Numbered from the stretch's first letter, positions 18,467 to 28,071 are shown. The stretch is 64,000 nt of DNA from Flavobacterium ammonificans (GCF_020886115.1 NZ_AP025185.1:1-64000), one strand, 5' to 3'. The notes: a model not told the origin generated them from the sequence alone. Numbers and translations: made by a program.

Positions 18467-19954
18467 TTACTGCTGAAGCACCCTATTTATTTGAGTAAAA
18501 TTCTTCTCATAATACTTTTCTTTTGTAGATGATATTATTACACCGCCATGAGTAGCAGAGTGAATGAATTTTATTTCGCCATCATTTACCTCTACTATCA
18601 TCCCCACATGGTTAATTTGATTAGCTCCTCTAGTCTTGAAGAATATCAAATCACCTTTTTGAGCTTGATTAGGATCGACTACAGTACCAATGGTAGCCAT
18701 CTGATGTGAGGATCTAGGTAATTTAATATCCAGAGAACTAAAAGTAGCATACATTAAACCGGAGCAGTCAAAACCATTTTTTGAAGTTCCTCCTGAACGG
18801 TATCTTGATCCCAAATTATCTGATGCCATTCGAATTAATTCATCAGCAAGTTCCTCGCTCGTATTCCATTTTGCCAAACTACTCGCAATGGTTAAATTCT
18901 CTTGATTTGCATCTGTTTGATTCGTCGTTTCAGCAATTAATTTAGTATCATCTGAAACTTCTTCTTGAATCGCTTTTGCACCAACAATTTTCAATTTAGC
19001 GCCAACATATAAATTTTTAGCAATAGAAGGATTCTGTATTTCTAATTCCGAAACCGAAATTCCATACTTTTTGGCAATTCCATATTTAGTTTCTTTTGGA
19101 AGCACTTCATACGAAATAGTCGCTACATTTTCTTCAATTGCTTCCTTTTTAACTGTTACAACTTCCTCTTTGACTTTGGTATTTTCTTGAACTCCAATTG
19201 ATTTTACTGGCACAGTCTCAATTGGCTTTACAACTGTAGTAACTGCTGCAACACCTTCTTTTATGGGAATCACGATTTTCTGTCCCACCTTTAGGGCTTC
19301 CTTTTCTAATATCGGATTAGCTTTATCCAAATCATTTACTGAAATTCCATATTGTTTTGCTATTCCGAATTTTGTTTCTGATGCTACAACTTGATGTATT
19401 GTTGATTCGGTTTGTTTAGTATGAGGTAAAGTAACACTCTTTTCTTTTTTTTCTATTAGAACTACTTCTTTTATAGGTTCTAATTTTGCTGTTTCTTTCT
19501 TATTCTCTGTAACAATCTTTGTAATAACTTTAGAAGGTATTTTTATTTTTTGTCCTGCCTTTAAACCCGTTTCTACTAATTCTGGATTGGCGGCATTAAG
19601 TTCTTCTAAAGAAATCTCATATTGTTTTGCAATACCAAATAAAGTCTCTTTAGGCTGAACTTCGTGAGTGTTTTCAACAATTACAGTTTTTGATTCTGTT
19701 TTTGATTTAATAACCTTAGATGTCGTGCGTGGAATTAAAATAATGGATTCTACTTTTAATGTTCGACTGCAATCCGGGTTAAGTTCATAAATAGCACTAG
19801 GTTCTATTTTATATTTCTGAGCAATGGCAGTGATTGTTTCTCCTTTTTTTACAGTATGTTTTATCAACTTCTCTTGAGAAAAAACCAACGAAGAATTAAC
19901 AAGTGTAAAAATAAATAATAATAGGTAGTATTTCATTTGTTCATTAATTTTCAT
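18467..19954 (-). CDS. four-LysM NlpC/P60 peptidoglycan endopeptidase
   Basis: The 495-aa exported protein has a signal peptide (about 1-26), four LysM peptidoglycan-binding modules (about 33-75, 97-140, 187-230, 282-324) separated by Lys/Glu/Val-rich linkers, and a C-terminal NlpC/P60 domain (about 370-495). The catalytic triad is complete: C397 (DCSGL), H449 (NHVGM) and H465. It should cut stem-peptide bonds, probably the D-Glu-mDAP bond, during wall turnover. A second Met at residue 7 is an alternative start. It has its own -7 element and is monocistronic. Confidence 0.93.
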   Translation of the reverse strand: MKINEQMKYYLLLFIFTLVNSSLVFSQEKLIKHTVKKGETITAIAQKYKIEPSAIYELNPDCSRTLKVESIILIPRTTSKVIKSKTESKTVIVENTHEVQPKETLFGIAKQYEISLEELNAANPELVETGLKAGQKIKIPSKVITKIVTENKKETAKLEPIKEVVLIEKKEKSVTLPHTKQTESTIHQVVASETKFGIAKQYGISVNDLDKANPILEKEALKVGQKIVIPIKEGVAAVTTVVKPIETVPVKSIGVQENTKVKEEVVTVKKEAIEENVATISYEVLPKETKYGIAKKYGISVSELEIQNPSIAKNLYVGAKLKIVGAKAIQEEVSDDTKLIAETTNQTDANQENLTIASSLAKWNTSEELADELIRMASDNLGSRYRSGGTSKNGFDCSGLMYATFSSLDIKLPRSSHQMATIGTVVDPNQAQKGDLIFFKTRGANQINHVGMIVEVNDGEIKFIHSATHGGVIISSTKEKYYEKNFTQINRVLQQ

Positions 19955-20025
19955 CTCAATTCAAATTCTAAAATTTAAATAGCTACGCATTGAAAAAAAC
20001 GTTAATGAGATTATTTTAAGGATTA

Positions 20026-20033
20026 CAAAGGTA
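20026..20033 (-). promoter_or_regulatory. -7 element of the LysM/NlpC gene promoter
   Basis: TACCTTTG on the minus strand matches TAnnTTTG, 71 nt before the start, leaving a leader of about 65 nt. Confidence 0.45.
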
Positions 20034-20142
20034 GGCCTTTTTACTAACTTAATAAGTTAATGCAATTATAAAATTGTTTAACACTAAATACAAAAGCCAT
20101 TTCTGATTAATCAGTTATCTATTAAAAAGTAGGTTGCTTACA

Positions 20143-20174
20143 AAAAAAGCCTAAGATAAACTTAGGCTTTTTAT
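20143..20174 (-). terminator. terminator of acnB
   Basis: The stem AAAAAGCCTAAG / CTTAGGCTTTTT with flanking A-run lies 22 bp beyond the acnB stop on the minus strand. Confidence 0.9.
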
Positions 20175-20195
20175 TAGTTATAACACCATTAAATG

Positions 20196-22985
20196 TTATC
20201 CAACTAGTAATTTATGAGAAGGTGCAAACTTAGTTAAGTTAATTCCTTCTACTGCTTTTTTGTACTCTTCTATAGAAGGCGTTCTTCCTAAAACTGTTGA
20301 CAAAACTACAACTGGAGTAGAAGACAACAATGACTCTCCTTTTTTCTCAGCAGAATCTTCCACTACCCTTCCTTGGAACAAACGAGTAGAAGTTGCCATA
20401 ACGGTATCTCCTTTAGAAGCTTTCTCTTGGTTACCCATACAAAGGTTACAACCCGGACGCTCTAAATACAACATATTTTCATACTCTGTACGTGCAGCTC
20501 CCTTAGGGGCATTATCATCAAATTCAAATCCTGAATATTTTTGTAATACTTCCCAATCGCCTTCCGCTTTTAATTCATCAACAATATTGTAAGTTGGTGG
20601 CGCAACCACTAAAGGTGCTTTAAATTCCACTTTACCTTCTTGTTTTTCAATATTTTTAAGCATTTGAGCTAATATTTTCATATCGCCTTTGTGCACCATA
20701 CAAGATCCGATAAATCCTAAATCTACTTTTTTAGTTCCTCCATAAAAAGAAAGAGGTCTAATGGTATCGTGCGTATATCGTTTAGAAACATCTTTATTAT
20801 TTACATCTGGATCAGCAATCATAGGCTCATTGATAATATCTAAGTCTATTTCTACCTCAGCATAATACTTTGCATTAGCATCAGGACGTAAAGCAGGTTT
20901 ATCTCCCGTTTTAATTTCTTCAATTCGCTTATTAGCTTTATTGATAAGACCTTGAAGCACTTTAGTAGCATTATCCATTCCCTTATCAATCATGATTTGG
21001 ATTCTGCCTTTGGCAATTTCCAATGATTCAATCAAGGTATCATCTTCTGAAATACAGATAGACGCTTTTGCTTTCATTTCAGCAGACCAATCTGTAAAAG
21101 TAAAGGCTTGATCGGCTGTTAAAGTTCCAATATGTACTTCGATAATTCTACCTTGGAACACATTTTCGCCACCAAATTTATGTAGCATTTGCGCTTGAGT
21201 AGCGTGAACTACATCACGGAAATCCATATACGATTTCATAGTTCCTTTGAAGGTAACCTTAACTGATTCTGGAATTGGCATTGATGCCTCACCTGTAGCT
21301 AAAGCCAATGCTACAGTCCCTGAGTCAGCACCAAAAGCTACCCCTTTTGACATTCTTGTATGAGAGTCACCACCAATAATGATAGCCCAGTCATCAATAG
21401 TGATATCGTTCAATACTTTATGAATAACGTCTGTCATTGCGTGATAAACACCTTTTGGGTCACGAGCTGTAATCAATCCAAAATCATTCATAAATTGCAT
21501 TAATTTTGGAATATTAGCTTGTGCTTTTTTATCCCAAACTGAAGCAGTATGACATCCAGATTGGTATGCTCCATCAACAATTGGCGAAATCACTTTGGCT
21601 GCCATAGATTCTAATTCTTGAGCAGTCATCAATCCTGTTGTATCTTGCGAACCAACAATATTTACTTCTACACGAACATCTGAACCGGCATGTAATACTT
21701 TACCTGGAGTATTTCCAACTGCATTTTTATTGAATATTTTTTCAACAGCTGTAAGTCCTTGTCCTGGATTCGAAACCTCTTTTGAAGGCGCAAAAACAGT
21801 AGGAATATCAATTCCTAAAACTTTACAAGCAAAGGTTTGAATTTTTTTACCAAAAACAATAGCATAAGATCCACCCGCTTTGATAAACTCTATTTTTTGT
21901 GGTGTAAATGATCTTGAAATATCAATCAATTCTTGATCGCCATTGTATAATTTTTTAGTTTTTGTATTAATCGTTAAAACTGTACCTGTAGCAACAGAAT
22001 ATACTTGCTCTAATACGGTTTCTCCATTTTCATCGCGAACTAATTCACCATTGTCATCCGTTTTCTTAACCCAGTTTTTTAGATCAATTCCAATACCTCC
22101 TGTTACATCAACAGTAGTTAAGAAAATTGGAGAAATACCATTAGTCCCCCCAACAATTGGTGCAATATTTACAAATGGAATATACGGACTAGCTTGCTTT
22201 CCTGTCCAAAGTGCCACGTTGTTCACTCCTGACATTCTAGAAGATCCAACACCCATTGTTCCTTTTTCAGCGATTAACATCACACTTTTATCTGGATGTT
22301 GCGCTTGAAGGGCTTGAATCTCTTGTTGTGCTTGAGGCGTAATCATACATTTACCGTGCAATTCACGATCTGAACGCGAGTGCGCTTGATTACCTGGTGA
22401 TAATAAATCCGTTGAAATATCTCCTTCTCCAGCAATAAAAGTAACTACTTTGATTTCTTCTGCAATTTCTGGCAATTTTGTAAAAAACTCCGCTTTTGCA
22501 TAGCTTTCTAAAATAGCTGTAGCTGTAGCATTCCCATTTGTGTATGCTTCTTTCAATCGAGCCGTGTCAGCATCATAAAGATACACTTGTGTTTTAAGCA
22601 CATCCGCTGCTTGTTTTGCAATAGCAATATCATTACCTAAAGCCAAATCAAGTAAAACTTCAATAGAAGTTCCACCTTTCATATGAGACAATAATTCAAA
22701 TGCAAAATCAGGAGTAATTTCATTAACTATTTCTTTTCCAAGAATAATATCTTTTAAGAAATAGGCTTTTTTACCAGCAGCACTTGTGGTTCCTGGCAAT
22801 GTATTGTATATGAAAAAGTTGAGACAATCTTTTCTGTTCGGCGAATTTACATCTTTAATCTGTAAGATAATTTCACTTAGTAGATCTGCACTATCAATTG
22901 GTTTTGGGTGTAATCCTTGACCTTTACGTTCTTCAATTTCTTTGATGTAGTCATTGTAAAGATGCATTGTATTATCTAAACTCAT
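20196..22985 (-). CDS. acnB: aconitate hydratase B
   Basis: AcnB is the bifunctional [4Fe-4S] aconitase / 2-methylisocitrate dehydratase of the TCA cycle. The 929-aa protein shows the AcnB order: an N-terminal HEAT-like domain, the swivel-type domain, then the catalytic core with cluster-ligand cysteines in SGCHTAS and in GCNLCMGNQ, plus the GGDSHTRM motif. It is some 60 aa longer than E. coli AcnB; part of the difference appears to be inserted charged sequence around the NWVKKTDDNGE stretch. It is a single-gene unit. Upstream is a -7 element and a perfect 15-bp palindrome that may be an operator. Confidence 0.97.
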   Translation of the reverse strand: MSLDNTMHLYNDYIKEIEERKGQGLHPKPIDSADLLSEIILQIKDVNSPNRKDCLNFFIYNTLPGTTSAAGKKAYFLKDIILGKEIVNEITPDFAFELLSHMKGGTSIEVLLDLALGNDIAIAKQAADVLKTQVYLYDADTARLKEAYTNGNATATAILESYAKAEFFTKLPEIAEEIKVVTFIAGEGDISTDLLSPGNQAHSRSDRELHGKCMITPQAQQEIQALQAQHPDKSVMLIAEKGTMGVGSSRMSGVNNVALWTGKQASPYIPFVNIAPIVGGTNGISPIFLTTVDVTGGIGIDLKNWVKKTDDNGELVRDENGETVLEQVYSVATGTVLTINTKTKKLYNGDQELIDISRSFTPQKIEFIKAGGSYAIVFGKKIQTFACKVLGIDIPTVFAPSKEVSNPGQGLTAVEKIFNKNAVGNTPGKVLHAGSDVRVEVNIVGSQDTTGLMTAQELESMAAKVISPIVDGAYQSGCHTASVWDKKAQANIPKLMQFMNDFGLITARDPKGVYHAMTDVIHKVLNDITIDDWAIIIGGDSHTRMSKGVAFGADSGTVALALATGEASMPIPESVKVTFKGTMKSYMDFRDVVHATQAQMLHKFGGENVFQGRIIEVHIGTLTADQAFTFTDWSAEMKAKASICISEDDTLIESLEIAKGRIQIMIDKGMDNATKVLQGLINKANKRIEEIKTGDKPALRPDANAKYYAEVEIDLDIINEPMIADPDVNNKDVSKRYTHDTIRPLSFYGGTKKVDLGFIGSCMVHKGDMKILAQMLKNIEKQEGKVEFKAPLVVAPPTYNIVDELKAEGDWEVLQKYSGFEFDDNAPKGAARTEYENMLYLERPGCNLCMGNQEKASKGDTVMATSTRLFQGRVVEDSAEKKGESLLSSTPVVVLSTVLGRTPSIEEYKKAVEGINLTKFAPSHKLLVG

Positions 22986-23015
22986 AATATATTTGTTATA
23001 ATTATTTTTCTATCA

Positions 23016-23023
23016 CAAATTTA
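23016..23023 (-). promoter_or_regulatory. -7 element of acnB promoter
   Basis: TAAATTTG on the minus strand matches TAnnTTTG, 30 nt before the start codon. Confidence 0.5.
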
Positions 23024-23026
23024 AGT

Positions 23027-23041
23027 ATTCTCGACGAGAAT
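23027..23041. promoter_or_regulatory. perfect palindrome in the acnB promoter, candidate operator
   Basis: ATTCTCGACGAGAAT consists of two 7-bp inverted arms around one base. It lies 3 bp upstream of the acnB -7 element, between the -7 and -33 regions, where a bound repressor would block RNA polymerase. Confidence 0.45.
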
Positions 23042-23106
23042 TAAAAATAATTTAACAAAAGTCGGGATACTAACAATTATTATTATAAAAAAACGAGTTA
23101 AGATAG

Positions 23107-23133
23107 ATTAAATTATTAAAACAATAATTTAAT
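23107..23133 (-). terminator. AT-only hairpin downstream of the MoxR gene
   Basis: An 11-bp perfect stem ATTAAATTATT / AATAATTTAAT lies about 100 bp beyond the MoxR stop. It has no U-tract and may be only a weak terminator. The rest of the 246-bp gap holds the acnB promoter and nothing else I recognise. Confidence 0.35.
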
Positions 23134-23231
23134 TGAATAGTTGCTAGATAATTATCAAAAAACAATTAGTAAAATAAGAATAATTCTAATGGATAGAATA
23201 TTCATGAAATTTAGAACATAACTAGGGTTAA

Positions 23232-24185
23232 TTACAGAATTTGACTTATAATTTCTTCTTCTGTAATCCCTTCAGCATCTGCTTTATAGTTTTTTATAAT
23301 TCGATGACGAAGAATACCAACTGCAACCGCTTTTACATCTTCAATGTCAGGAGAATATTTCCCATTAAAAGCCGCATGTGTTTTAGCTGCTAAAACTAAA
23401 TTTTGCGAAGCTCTAGGACCAGCTCCCCAATCTAAATAATTTTTCACATAGTCATTTGACAACAAACTGTCTGGGCGTGTTTTACCAACCAAACCTACGG
23501 CATATTCAATTACATTATCCGCAACTGGAATTCGACGAATCAATTGTTGAAAATCGATAATTTCTTGAGCCGAAAATAAGGATTGAACTTCCCATTTCTT
23601 GTCTGATGTCGTTTGTTTTACAACTAGAACTTCTTCTTCAAAAGTGGGATATTCTAATTTGATAGCAAACATAAATCGGTCCAATTGCGCCTCTGGCAGA
23701 GGATAAGTTCCTTCCTGCTCAATTGGGTTTTGAGTAGCTAAAACAAAATAAGGTAAATTTAATTGGTGTTTATAGCCCGCTACAGTAACCGAACGTTCTT
23801 GCATCGCTTCCAACAAAGCAGCTTGTGTCTTTGGAGGAGTCCTGTTAATTTCATCCGCTAAAACAATATTGGTAAAAACAGGTCCCTTAATGAATTTAAA
23901 TTGCCTATTCTCGTCCAAAATTTCACTTCCTAAAATATCTGAAGGCATCAAATCTGGTGTAAATTGAATGCGCTTGAAATCCAAACCTAAGGCCTGGGCC
24001 AAAGTATTCACCATTAATGTTTTTGCAAGACCTGGCACGCCTACTAATAAAGCATGACCTCCAGAAAAAACAGCCAGTAAAATTTGATCTATAACCGCAT
24101 CCTGCCCAACAATAATTTTGGCAATTTCATTTTTAAGAGCAGCTCTTTTTTGAACTAAGTTATGAATAGCGGTTACATCTGACAT
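23232..24185 (-). CDS. MoxR family AAA+ ATPase
   Basis: The 317-aa protein has the MoxR-type AAA+ core: Walker A GVPGLAKT (49-56), Walker B LADEINR (109-115) and the NPIEQEGTYPLPEAQLDRF segment typical of the MRP subfamily. These ATPases act as chaperones and usually sit beside VWA-domain and DUF58 genes; here those partners are absent and the neighbours are acnB and a SurA-like gene. It follows the SurA-like gene on the same strand but a hairpin separates them, so its expression unit is unclear. Confidence 0.92.
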   Translation of the reverse strand: MSDVTAIHNLVQKRAALKNEIAKIIVGQDAVIDQILLAVFSGGHALLVGVPGLAKTLMVNTLAQALGLDFKRIQFTPDLMPSDILGSEILDENRQFKFIKGPVFTNIVLADEINRTPPKTQAALLEAMQERSVTVAGYKHQLNLPYFVLATQNPIEQEGTYPLPEAQLDRFMFAIKLEYPTFEEEVLVVKQTTSDKKWEVQSLFSAQEIIDFQQLIRRIPVADNVIEYAVGLVGKTRPDSLLSNDYVKNYLDWGAGPRASQNLVLAAKTHAAFNGKYSPDIEDVKAVAVGILRHRIIKNYKADAEGITEEEIISQIL

Positions 24186-24205
24186 AGTATAGGACGATTT
24201 AAATT

Positions 24206-24253
24206 AAAAAGAGTTAGCAACATGATTTGAATTCATAAAGCTAACTCTTTTTT
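24206..24253 (-). terminator. terminator of the SurA-like gene
   Basis: Arms AAAAAGAGTTAGC and GCTAACTCTTTTT enclose a loop of about 22 nt directly after the SurA-like gene and before the MoxR gene. Confidence 0.75.
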
Positions 24254-24269
24254 GATTTATTTTAAAAAA

Positions 24270-25703
24270 TTATTTTTTCAACCAATTATTTGTAAATGAA
24301 CAATCTTTATATTCTCCAATTATTTTTATATAGGTGTCTTTAATTTTATCATCAAACCATTTTCCGATAGCTTTGATTTGCTTCTCCTTTAAAGCTAATT
24401 CTTTAATTTTAGTATAATCTTTGGCATAATCAGCGGTATGCTCATTAATTCTATTAGTTACGGTAACCAATTTAAATTGTTTTTTTCCTTCTTGCGGCTC
24501 CTCAACAAATGGACTTGACAATTCATTTTCCTTTAAATTAGAAACTTGAGCATACAAACTCGGATCCATTTTTGTCAATTCAAAACGGGTGTCTTGTGTT
24601 TTTGGATTAATTAAAACTCCACCATTAGTTCTAGTTTCTTTCTCATCAGAAAGGGTTCTGGCTGCTTCCGCAAAAGTAATTTCTTTATCTAAAATTCGTT
24701 TACGAATTAAAGTGATTTTCTCTTTAGCCTCAAGTAAGGCTTCCTCTGTAACTTTTGGTGCTAATAAAATGTGACGCAATTCAACTTCTTGCCCCTTAAC
24801 TTTTTCAACAAAAATAATATGATACCCATATTCTGTCTCAAAAGGCTCTGATATTTCTCCTTCATCAAGACTAAATGCAACATCTTTAAATTCTTTTACA
24901 AATGGAGTTTTTCGGTTCATTTTGTAATAACCACCACTGGATCTTGATCCTGGATCTTGAGAATAAAGTACCGCTTTGGTTGCAAAACTTGACCCCTCTT
25001 GAATCTCTTTTTTGAACCCATTCAATCGATCTATAACTTTCTGTTTATCAGCATCCGAAATTTTAGGTTTAACCACAATTTGGGCAACCTCCATTTCAGC
25101 ACTAAAAACAGGCAATTCATCTTTTGGTATTTTCTTGAAAAAATTTCGAACTTCTTCTGGAGTAATTTCAACATCATCTACAATTTTCTTTTGCATTTCA
25201 GTCGTTAACTTGTTCTCTTTTAGAATATCAAAAAAATATGTCCTAAAGTCTTCTTCATTATCTTTCTTGTAGTATTCCACAATTTTATCCATAGAACCCA
25301 ACTGCTCTGTCATATAATTCAAACGTTCATCCATCATAGTTTTCACCTCTGAATCTGTAACCTTGACACTGTCCTGAACTGCTTGATGCGCATACAGTTT
25401 ATCTTCCATTAGTTTACCTAACATCTGACATCTTGTTATATCTTTTACAGAACCACCTTGACTAGAAATTTCTAAATAAGCTTTGTCAATATCTGAATCT
25501 AGGATGATATATTCCCCCACTGTAGCAATAATTCCATCTATTTTAATTTTTTTAGAAGAATCTACTTTTGGAGTTTCTTTTACGGGATTGTCTTTGATAA
25601 TTTCTTGAGCAGAAACCAAGGCAACTGAAAAAATAAGTAGTAAAGTTAAAATATGTTTTTTATTGTTTAAAAAACTTGAGATAAACGGAAATTGAAAAAT
25701 CAT
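24270..25703 (-). CDS. SurA-like periplasmic peptidyl-prolyl isomerase/chaperone
   Basis: The protein (477 aa from the chosen ATG) has a signal peptide ending near VSAQ (about 33), a SurA-type N-terminal helical domain with the TVGEYIILDSDIDKA motif, and two parvulin (PPIC) domains (about 190-300 and 305-400), the first containing QDPGSRSSGG and the second the RHILLAP strand. SurA helps outer-membrane beta-barrel proteins fold on their way to the Bam complex, which suits a genome rich in SusC receptors. A TTG 36 bp upstream extends the frame, but the ATG at 25703 starts a sensible signal sequence and is preferred. Confidence 0.9.
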   Translation of the reverse strand: MIFQFPFISSFLNNKKHILTLLLIFSVALVSAQEIIKDNPVKETPKVDSSKKIKIDGIIATVGEYIILDSDIDKAYLEISSQGGSVKDITRCQMLGKLMEDKLYAHQAVQDSVKVTDSEVKTMMDERLNYMTEQLGSMDKIVEYYKKDNEEDFRTYFFDILKENKLTTEMQKKIVDDVEITPEEVRNFFKKIPKDELPVFSAEMEVAQIVVKPKISDADKQKVIDRLNGFKKEIQEGSSFATKAVLYSQDPGSRSSGGYYKMNRKTPFVKEFKDVAFSLDEGEISEPFETEYGYHIIFVEKVKGQEVELRHILLAPKVTEEALLEAKEKITLIRKRILDKEITFAEAARTLSDEKETRTNGGVLINPKTQDTRFELTKMDPSLYAQVSNLKENELSSPFVEEPQEGKKQFKLVTVTNRINEHTADYAKDYTKIKELALKEKQIKAIGKWFDDKIKDTYIKIIGEYKDCSFTNNWLKK

Positions 25704-26088
25704 TTTTATTGGTTTATTTAATGAACAAATCCAAAGCAATACAAAGACTGACTTAGTTTGTAGACTTAAAATAGTAAAGTCGAAAATTTAGTTTAGAAAT
25801 CAAAATTAACTTAAATTCCATAACTGCCAACAAAAATAACAAATACAATAGAGAATACAAGTGAAGTGAGTACTATTAACAAAAAATTATTACGATGCTT
25901 GCTAGAATAGCTTTTTTAATTAAAGTGCTATTAATCCTGGTTATCGGAAAACTACATTCTATTGAAGTTTAACAGTATTAACATCATTTAAAGTGTTACT
26001 ATTGAGTTGAACTAAATTGATTTAAATTCAATCCTTGAAATACATCATAGAAATAAAATTGTAATTAGTTATTTAGTGAAGTAAATAG
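25704..26088. other. intergenic region between the divergent SurA-like gene and prfC
   Basis: About 385 bp with no recognisable RNA gene. It holds one short open frame (25895-25972, described separately), a small inverted repeat AATAGC / GCTATT at about 25906-25934, and the prfC promoter at its right end. I see nothing else. Confidence 0.6.
25895..25972 (+). CDS. possible 25-aa hydrophobic peptide
   Basis: An ATG-started frame encodes a 25-residue peptide that is hydrophobic in the middle (MLARIAFLIKVLLILVIG...), like a small membrane peptide. No clear promoter or homology supports it; in such AT-rich DNA a frame of this size can arise by chance. Confidence 0.15.
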   Translation: MLARIAFLIKVLLILVIGKLHSIEV

Positions 26089-26096
26089 TATTTTTG
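26089..26096 (+). promoter_or_regulatory. -7 element of prfC promoter
   Basis: TATTTTTG matches TAnnTTTG 19 nt before the prfC ATG, giving a leader of only about a dozen nucleotides. The TTG at 26094, which would extend the coding frame, lies inside this element, so ATG 26115 is the start. Confidence 0.55.
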
Positions 26097-26114
26097 CAAT
26101 CCATTATAGCAATT

Positions 26115-27704
26115 ATGAGTTTTTTAGAAGAAATACAACGCAGGAGAACATTTGGAATTATTTCCCATCCCGATGCCGGGAAAACTACGCTAACTGAAAA
26201 ATTACTTCTTTTTGGAGGGGCGATTCAGGAAGCGGGTGCTGTGAAAAACAACAAGATCAAGAAAGGTGCAACTTCCGATTTTATGGAGATTGAACGTCAA
26301 AGAGGGATTTCGGTTTCGACTTCGGTTTTGGCATTCAATTATAAAGAGAAAAAAATCAACATTCTTGACACACCCGGGCATAAGGATTTTGCTGAAGATA
26401 CATTTCGAACGTTAACTGCAGTAGATAGTGTAATTGTTGTGATTGACGTTGCCAAAGGGGTCGAGGAACAAACTGAAAAATTAGTTTCGGTTTGCCGAAT
26501 GAGAAACATCCCAATTATTGTTTTCATCAATAAATTAGACCGTGAAGGAAAAGATGCTTTTGACTTGATGGATGAAGTGGAGCAAAAGTTAGGTTTGACG
26601 GTTACACCTTTGAGTTTCCCAATCGGAATGGGATATGACTTTCAAGGTATTTATAATTTATGGGAGCAAAACATCAACTTGTTTAGCGGAGATAGTCGTA
26701 AAAATATTGAAGAAACAATAGCTTTTTCAGACGTGCAAAGTCCGGAATTAGAAAAAATAATTGGCCAGAAACCCGCTGATAAATTACGTGAAGAACTAGA
26801 ATTAATCGACGAGGTTTATCCAAAATTTGACCGTCAGGACTATTTAGACGGAAAATTGCAACCTGTATTTTTTGGTTCAGCTTTGAATAATTTTGGGGTT
26901 AGAGAATTGCTAGATTGCTTTGTAGCCATTGCTCCTTCACCTCGACCTAAAGATTCAGAAACGCGTTTAGTGGATCCAAAAGAAGAAAAAATGTCGGGCT
27001 TTGTATTCAAAATTCACGCGAATATGGATCCAAAACACCGTGACCGTTTAGCATTTATCAAAATTGTTTCGGGAACTTTTGAACGCAACAAACCGTATTT
27101 CCACGTACGGCAAAAGAAGAATTTAAAATTTTCAAGTCCCAACGCCTTTTTTGCTGAAAAAAAAGAAATTGTAGATATCTCCTACCCTGGTGATATTGTG
27201 GGATTGCACGATACCGGAAACTTCAAAATTGGTGATACTTTAACCGAAGGAGAAGCGATGAGTTTTAAAGGTATTCCGAGTTTCTCACCAGAACACTTCC
27301 GTTACATTAATAATGCTGACCCATTAAAAGCGAAACAACTAGACAAAGGAGTAGACCAATTAATGGACGAAGGAGTGGCGCAGTTGTTTACATTAGAAAT
27401 GAATAATCGTAAAGTAATTGGAACGGTAGGGGCACTTCAGTACGAAGTTATTCAATACCGTTTAGAACATGAATATGGTGCAAAATGTACCTATGAAAAC
27501 TTTCCCGTTCACAAGGCTTGTTGGGTAAAACCAGATGATGCTAAAAATGAGGAATTCAAAGAATTCAAACGCATCAAACAAAAGTTTTTGGCACACGATA
27601 AATACGGACAATTAGTTTTTTTAGCTGATTCTGATTTTACAATTCAAATGACGCAAAGTAAATACCCTACTGTAAAATTATTTTTCACTTCAGAATTTGA
27701 TTAG
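26115..27704 (+). CDS. prfC: peptide chain release factor 3
   Basis: RF3 is the GTPase that recycles RF1/RF2 from the ribosome after termination. The 529-aa protein has the G-domain motifs HPDAGKTT (18-25), DTPGHKDF and NKLDRE, followed by EF-G-like domains 2 and 3. It starts with the RF3-typical MSFLEEIQRRRTFGIISH and lacks EF-G domains IV-V, which separates it from fusA. It is monocistronic and shares a convergent terminator with the DUF3467 gene. Confidence 0.96.
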   Translation: MSFLEEIQRRRTFGIISHPDAGKTTLTEKLLLFGGAIQEAGAVKNNKIKKGATSDFMEIERQRGISVSTSVLAFNYKEKKINILDTPGHKDFAEDTFRTLTAVDSVIVVIDVAKGVEEQTEKLVSVCRMRNIPIIVFINKLDREGKDAFDLMDEVEQKLGLTVTPLSFPIGMGYDFQGIYNLWEQNINLFSGDSRKNIEETIAFSDVQSPELEKIIGQKPADKLREELELIDEVYPKFDRQDYLDGKLQPVFFGSALNNFGVRELLDCFVAIAPSPRPKDSETRLVDPKEEKMSGFVFKIHANMDPKHRDRLAFIKIVSGTFERNKPYFHVRQKKNLKFSSPNAFFAEKKEIVDISYPGDIVGLHDTGNFKIGDTLTEGEAMSFKGIPSFSPEHFRYINNADPLKAKQLDKGVDQLMDEGVAQLFTLEMNNRKVIGTVGALQYEVIQYRLEHEYGAKCTYENFPVHKACWVKPDDAKNEEFKEFKRIKQKFLAHDKYGQLVFLADSDFTIQMTQSKYPTVKLFFTSEFD

Positions 27705-27707
27705 ATA

Positions 27708-27738
27708 CAAAAAAAGAGGCTCCAAATATTGGAGCCTC
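27708..27738. terminator. bidirectional terminator between prfC and the DUF3467 gene
   Basis: The stem AAAAAAAGAGGCTCC / GGAGCCTCTTTTTTT with a 7-nt loop separates two convergent genes. Confidence 0.92.
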
Positions 27739-27745
27739 TTTTTTT

Positions 27746-28045
27746 TTATGCTTGTCCCGCAGGACCAAAATTCAGTGGAATTGGAACTTGCTCTGTATCT
27801 TTAATTTCGCCATGAGCAATTTCAAAACGATGTATATTTTCTCCAATAGCTTTTAATAATCTTTTAGCATGTTGTGGAGTTAAAACAATTCTTGATTTAA
27901 CTTTTGCTTTAGGAATTCCCGGCATAATGCTCACGAAATCTAAAACAAATTCTGAAGAAGAATGATTAATTATAGCCAAATTAGAATAAATCCCTTCAGC
28001 TGTTTGCTCATCTAATTCAATATTGATTTGCTCTTGTTGCTCCAT
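27746..28045 (-). CDS. DUF3467 domain protein
   Basis: This 99-aa protein fits the DUF3467 family (conserved EGIYSNLAIINHSSSEFVLDF and HAKRLLKAIGENI segments). Its function is unknown. It is encoded directly after rpoC on the same strand, 71 bp downstream, separated by a terminator-like hairpin, an arrangement that I recall as common in Flavobacteriaceae. It might therefore be expressed by read-through of the RNA polymerase operon, though a role in transcription is not shown. Confidence 0.85.
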   Translation of the reverse strand: MEQQEQINIELDEQTAEGIYSNLAIINHSSSEFVLDFVSIMPGIPKAKVKSRIVLTPQHAKRLLKAIGENIHRFEIAHGEIKDTEQVPIPLNFGPAGQA

Positions 28046-28071
28046 AATAAAAAAATTAAAAAAGTAAAAAA

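Noticed and set aside
26094..26114. Seven-codon upstream extension of prfC from a TTG
   Set aside because: The TTG is part of the promoter -7 element; ATG 26115 gives the normal RF3 N-terminus.
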